Positions 13,160 through 14,887 of a DNA stretch of 14,887 nt are shown here, piece by piece. The position numbers were made by a program, and so were the translations under genes. Positions within the stretch are counted from its first letter, which is position 1; every line of letters begins with the position of its first letter. Under the pieces are notes generated by a model. It ran no database searches. It had not been told where the DNA came from and worked only from the letters and a program-made list of their open reading frames with translations. Source of the stretch: JBEIFW01 sp044370695 (GTDB lineage Bacteria > Actinomycetota > Acidimicrobiia > Acidimicrobiales > Ilumatobacteraceae); contig JBILVB010000100.1 of the NCBI GenBank assembly GCA_044370695.1, positions 1 through 14,887 on the forward strand, read 5' to 3'.

Positions 13160-14518
13160 TCACAGGCTGGCGATGAGCTTTTCGACCCGCTCGTCACGCG
13201 ACTTGAACGGGTCCTTGCACAGCACGGTCCGTTGGGCGTGATCGTTGAGCTTCAGGTGCACCCAGTCGACGGTGTAGTCGCGCTTTCGTTCCTTGGCCCG
13301 CCGGATGAACTCGCCGCGCAGGCGGGCCCGGGTGGTCTGGGGCGGCGTGTCGATCGCGGTGTCGATGTCCTCGTCGGTGCACATCCGCTCCACCATGCCA
13401 CGGTGCTCGAGCAGGTAGTAGAGGCCCCGGTTGCGATTCACGTCGTGGTACTGCAGGTCCATCAGGGCCACCTTCGGGTGCCCGAGCGACAGCTCGTTGC
13501 GCTCGCGGTACGCCTCGAGGAGCTTGTACTTGATGACCCAGTCGCATTCCCGGTCCAGCTCGAGCGGGTCGCGCTCGATGGTGGTGACGCAGTGCTCCCA
13601 CATCTCCAACGCCTTGGTCTCCATCGGTCCGAGGCCCCGGCTCTCGGCGTACCGCAGGGCCCGGTCGAGGTACTCGCGCTGGATGTCGAGCGCGGTCACC
13701 TCGCGACCGTTGGCGAGGCGCACCGTGCGCCGGCACGTCATGTCGTGGCTGATCTCGCGGATGGCCCGGATCGGGTTCTCGAGGGTCATGTCCCGCAGGA
13801 CCACCGAGGGGTCCTCGAGCATCCGGAGCAGGATCGACGCTGCGCCCACCTTCAAGAACGCGGCGTACTCGCTCATGTTGGAGTCGCCCACGATGACGTG
13901 GAGGCGCCGGTAGCGCTCGGCGTCGGCGTGGGGTTCGTCGCGGGTGTTGATGATCGGGCGGCTGCGGGTGGTGGCCGACGACACCCCCTCCCAGATGTGC
14001 TCGGCCCGCTGTGCGATGCAGTACAGCGCCCCACGCGCGGTCTGGAGCACCTTGCCCGCCCCGGCGTAGATCTGGCGGCTCACGAGGAACGGGATCAACA
14101 CCTCGGCGTAGTGGGCCAGGTCGTCACGACGGCTCGTCAGGTAGTTCTCGTGACACCCGTAGCTGTTGCCGGCCGAGTCGGTGTTGTTCTTGAACAGGTA
14201 GATCGTGCCGCGGATCCCCTCCTCGCGCAGGCGTTGCTCGGCGCCGGCGAGCAGCTGCTCGAGGATGCGCTCCCCCGCCTTGTCGTGCACGACGACGTCG
14301 TAGATCGAGTCGCATTCGGGCGTGGCGTACTCGGGGTGGGAGCCGACATCGAGGTAGAGCCGGGCTCCGTTGGCGAGGAACACGTTCGAGCTGCGCCCCC
14401 ACGACACGACACGGCGGAACAGGTACCGGGCCACCTCGTCGGGGCTGAGGCGGCGCTGACCCCGAAGGGTGCAGGTGACGCCGTACTCGTTTTCCAGCCC
14501 GAAGATGCGGCGCTCCAC
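13160..14518 (-). CDS. pafA: Pup-protein ligase PafA
   Basis: A 452-residue carboxylate-amine ligase of the glutamine-synthetase fold. It phosphorylates the C-terminal Glu of Pup with ATP and joins it to a substrate lysine, marking proteins for the proteasome. The start RRIFGLENEYGV carries Glu9 for metal binding, and LANGARLYLDVGSHPEYAT carries the catalytic base Asp57. NNTDSAGNSYGCHENYL and RPIINTRDEPHA are further conserved ligase blocks, and the C-terminal domain (YTVDWVHLKLNDHAQRTVLCKDPF) is present. I chose GTG 14518 because it gives 452 residues, the length I recall for M. tuberculosis PafA, with Glu9 and Asp57 at the same numbers; GTG 14527 would add three residues. The absence of deamidase features and the adjacent prcA favour PafA over its paralogue Dop. 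It lies 55 bp after prcA and 7 bp before lepB. Confidence 0.96.
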   Translation of the reverse strand: MERRIFGLENEYGVTCTLRGQRRLSPDEVARYLFRRVVSWGRSSNVFLANGARLYLDVGSHPEYATPECDSIYDVVVHDKAGERILEQLLAGAEQRLREEGIRGTIYLFKNNTDSAGNSYGCHENYLTSRRDDLAHYAEVLIPFLVSRQIYAGAGKVLQTARGALYCIAQRAEHIWEGVSSATTRSRPIINTRDEPHADAERYRRLHVIVGDSNMSEYAAFLKVGAASILLRMLEDPSVVLRDMTLENPIRAIREISHDMTCRRTVRLANGREVTALDIQREYLDRALRYAESRGLGPMETKALEMWEHCVTTIERDPLELDRECDWVIKYKLLEAYRERNELSLGHPKVALMDLQYHDVNRNRGLYYLLEHRGMVERMCTDEDIDTAIDTPPQTTRARLRGEFIRRAKERKRDYTVDWVHLKLNDHAQRTVLCKDPFKSRDERVEKLIASL

Positions 14519-14525
14519 GGCGGGC

Positions 14526-14531
14526 ACCGTA
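14526..14531 (-). promoter_or_regulatory. Candidate -10 element, leaderless-type, for pafA
   Basis: Minus-strand TACGGT is followed by exactly 7 bases and then the GTG at 14518. This supports 14518 over the GTG at 14527, which would lie within the element. The 55-bp gap to prcA shows no -35 hexamer. Confidence 0.42.
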
Positions 14532-14573
14532 TCGGTCCCGACCGCAGCGCCGTGCGCATCGACCCGGCGGCGT

Positions 14574-14887
14574 TCAGCCCAGCAGCGACGCGACCTCGTC
14601 GTCGGCGAGACGCTGGAAGCAGCGACGGCCGTTCCCGCGGGCGAGCACCGCGACCTCGAGATCGCCCGGGCTGAGCATGCGTTCCGGTCCCGCGAGCGCA
14701 GCGACGGCGACGCCGAGGGCGCGGCCCAGGCCCATGTCGGGCACCCAGGACGCTTCGAGTCGGCTCGCGATGGCCTCGGAATCGCCGCCGAGCACGCTGA
14801 AGCGGTTCTCGTCCATGACGGTTCCGTCGTAGAGGATGTGGAACAGCTGGTCGCCTCCGGGCCCGAACCCGGCCTCGGCGACGAGGA
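14574..14887 (-). CDS. prcA: 20S proteasome alpha subunit PrcA (C-terminal 103 residues; 5' end outside window)
   Basis: The minus-strand frame is open to the right edge and encodes the last 103 residues of an Ntn-fold proteasome alpha subunit. Typical segments are LVAEAGFG at the edge, DQLFHILYDGTVMDENRFSVLGG, where the family has 'Y-x-I-x-Y-D-G-S...F-x-V-M-G-G', the helical stretch SRLEASWVPDMGLGRALGVAVAAL, and LEVAVLARGNGRRCFQRL near the end. It would form the outer ring of the 20S core that gates entry of pupylated proteins. An internal ATG at 14816 is not the real start, because the homology continues upstream without a break. prcB and pup are expected further to the right, outside the window. 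pafA follows 55 bp downstream on the same strand. Confidence 0.92.
   Translation of the reverse strand, partial: LVAEAGFGPGGDQLFHILYDGTVMDENRFSVLGGDSEAIASRLEASWVPDMGLGRALGVAVAALAGPERMLSPGDLEVAVLARGNGRRCFQRLADDEVASLLG

Noticed and set aside
13058..14674. A 538-codon plus-strand frame opposite pafA.
   Set aside because: It covers the strongly conserved pafA frame plus both flanking genes; its translation has no coherent domain.
14574..14816. A stand-alone 80-residue gene starting at ATG 14816.
   Set aside because: The same frame continues to the window edge with clear PrcA sequence, so the ATG is internal to prcA.
1..14887. Signs of a mobile element, phage or defence island.
   Set aside because: No integrase, transposase, terminal repeats or att-like duplications were seen; gene content is housekeeping-like and composition looks even throughout.

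Overview
The window reads as one stretch of chromosome from a very G+C-rich actinobacterium. The bacterial proteasome genes (prcA, pafA), a DUF4193 protein and a HelY-type helicase are all actinobacterial markers. The style of several proteins suggests a deep lineage such as the Acidimicrobiia, but that placement is an inference. There is no transposase, integrase, phage gene, CRISPR array, tRNA or rRNA. Almost every base is coding and no gap exceeds about 120 bp. All genes lie on the minus strand except the partial gene at the left edge and one phosphodiesterase gene.

Right to left (the direction of transcription of the minus-strand genes): the 3' end of prcA (proteasome alpha subunit) runs in from the right edge. 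It is followed by pafA (Pup ligase) and lepB (signal peptidase I). A plus-strand glycerophosphodiester phosphodiesterase gene then faces lepB tail to tail. Next is a tight block tatB-tatC-helY-(diacylglycerol-kinase-like C-terminal domain protein), with overlaps or gaps of only a few bases. After it come an M20 amidohydrolase, a 532-residue tandem ThyX-like protein, and a LysM/lytic transglycosylase. The left end holds a DUF4193 zinc-ribbon protein, a small helical protein, a GNAT acetyltransferase and a HAD hydrolase. A plus-strand gene of unknown function with disordered, repeat-rich ends lies at the left edge.

Functionally the right half is about protein fate: degradation (PrcA, PafA), export and processing (TatB, TatC, LepB), and RNA handling (HelY). 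In Mycobacterium tuberculosis the order is pafA-pafB-pafC-tatA-tatC-helY. Here pafB and pafC are missing from that position, and lepB plus the phosphodiesterase gene stand there instead. The left half is a mixed set of enzymes and small conserved proteins.

The points most worth a second look are: (1) the fused ThyX-like protein, whose two halves have lost complementary parts of the ThyX active site; (2) a repeated TANNNT-N7/8-start-codon arrangement suggesting leaderless transcripts; (3) a kinase-like protein that lacks most of its catalytic domain and is coupled to helY; (4) the altered pafA-tat-helY synteny; (5) a CRP-like palindrome upstream of the DUF4193 gene. No obviously new multi-gene system is visible.
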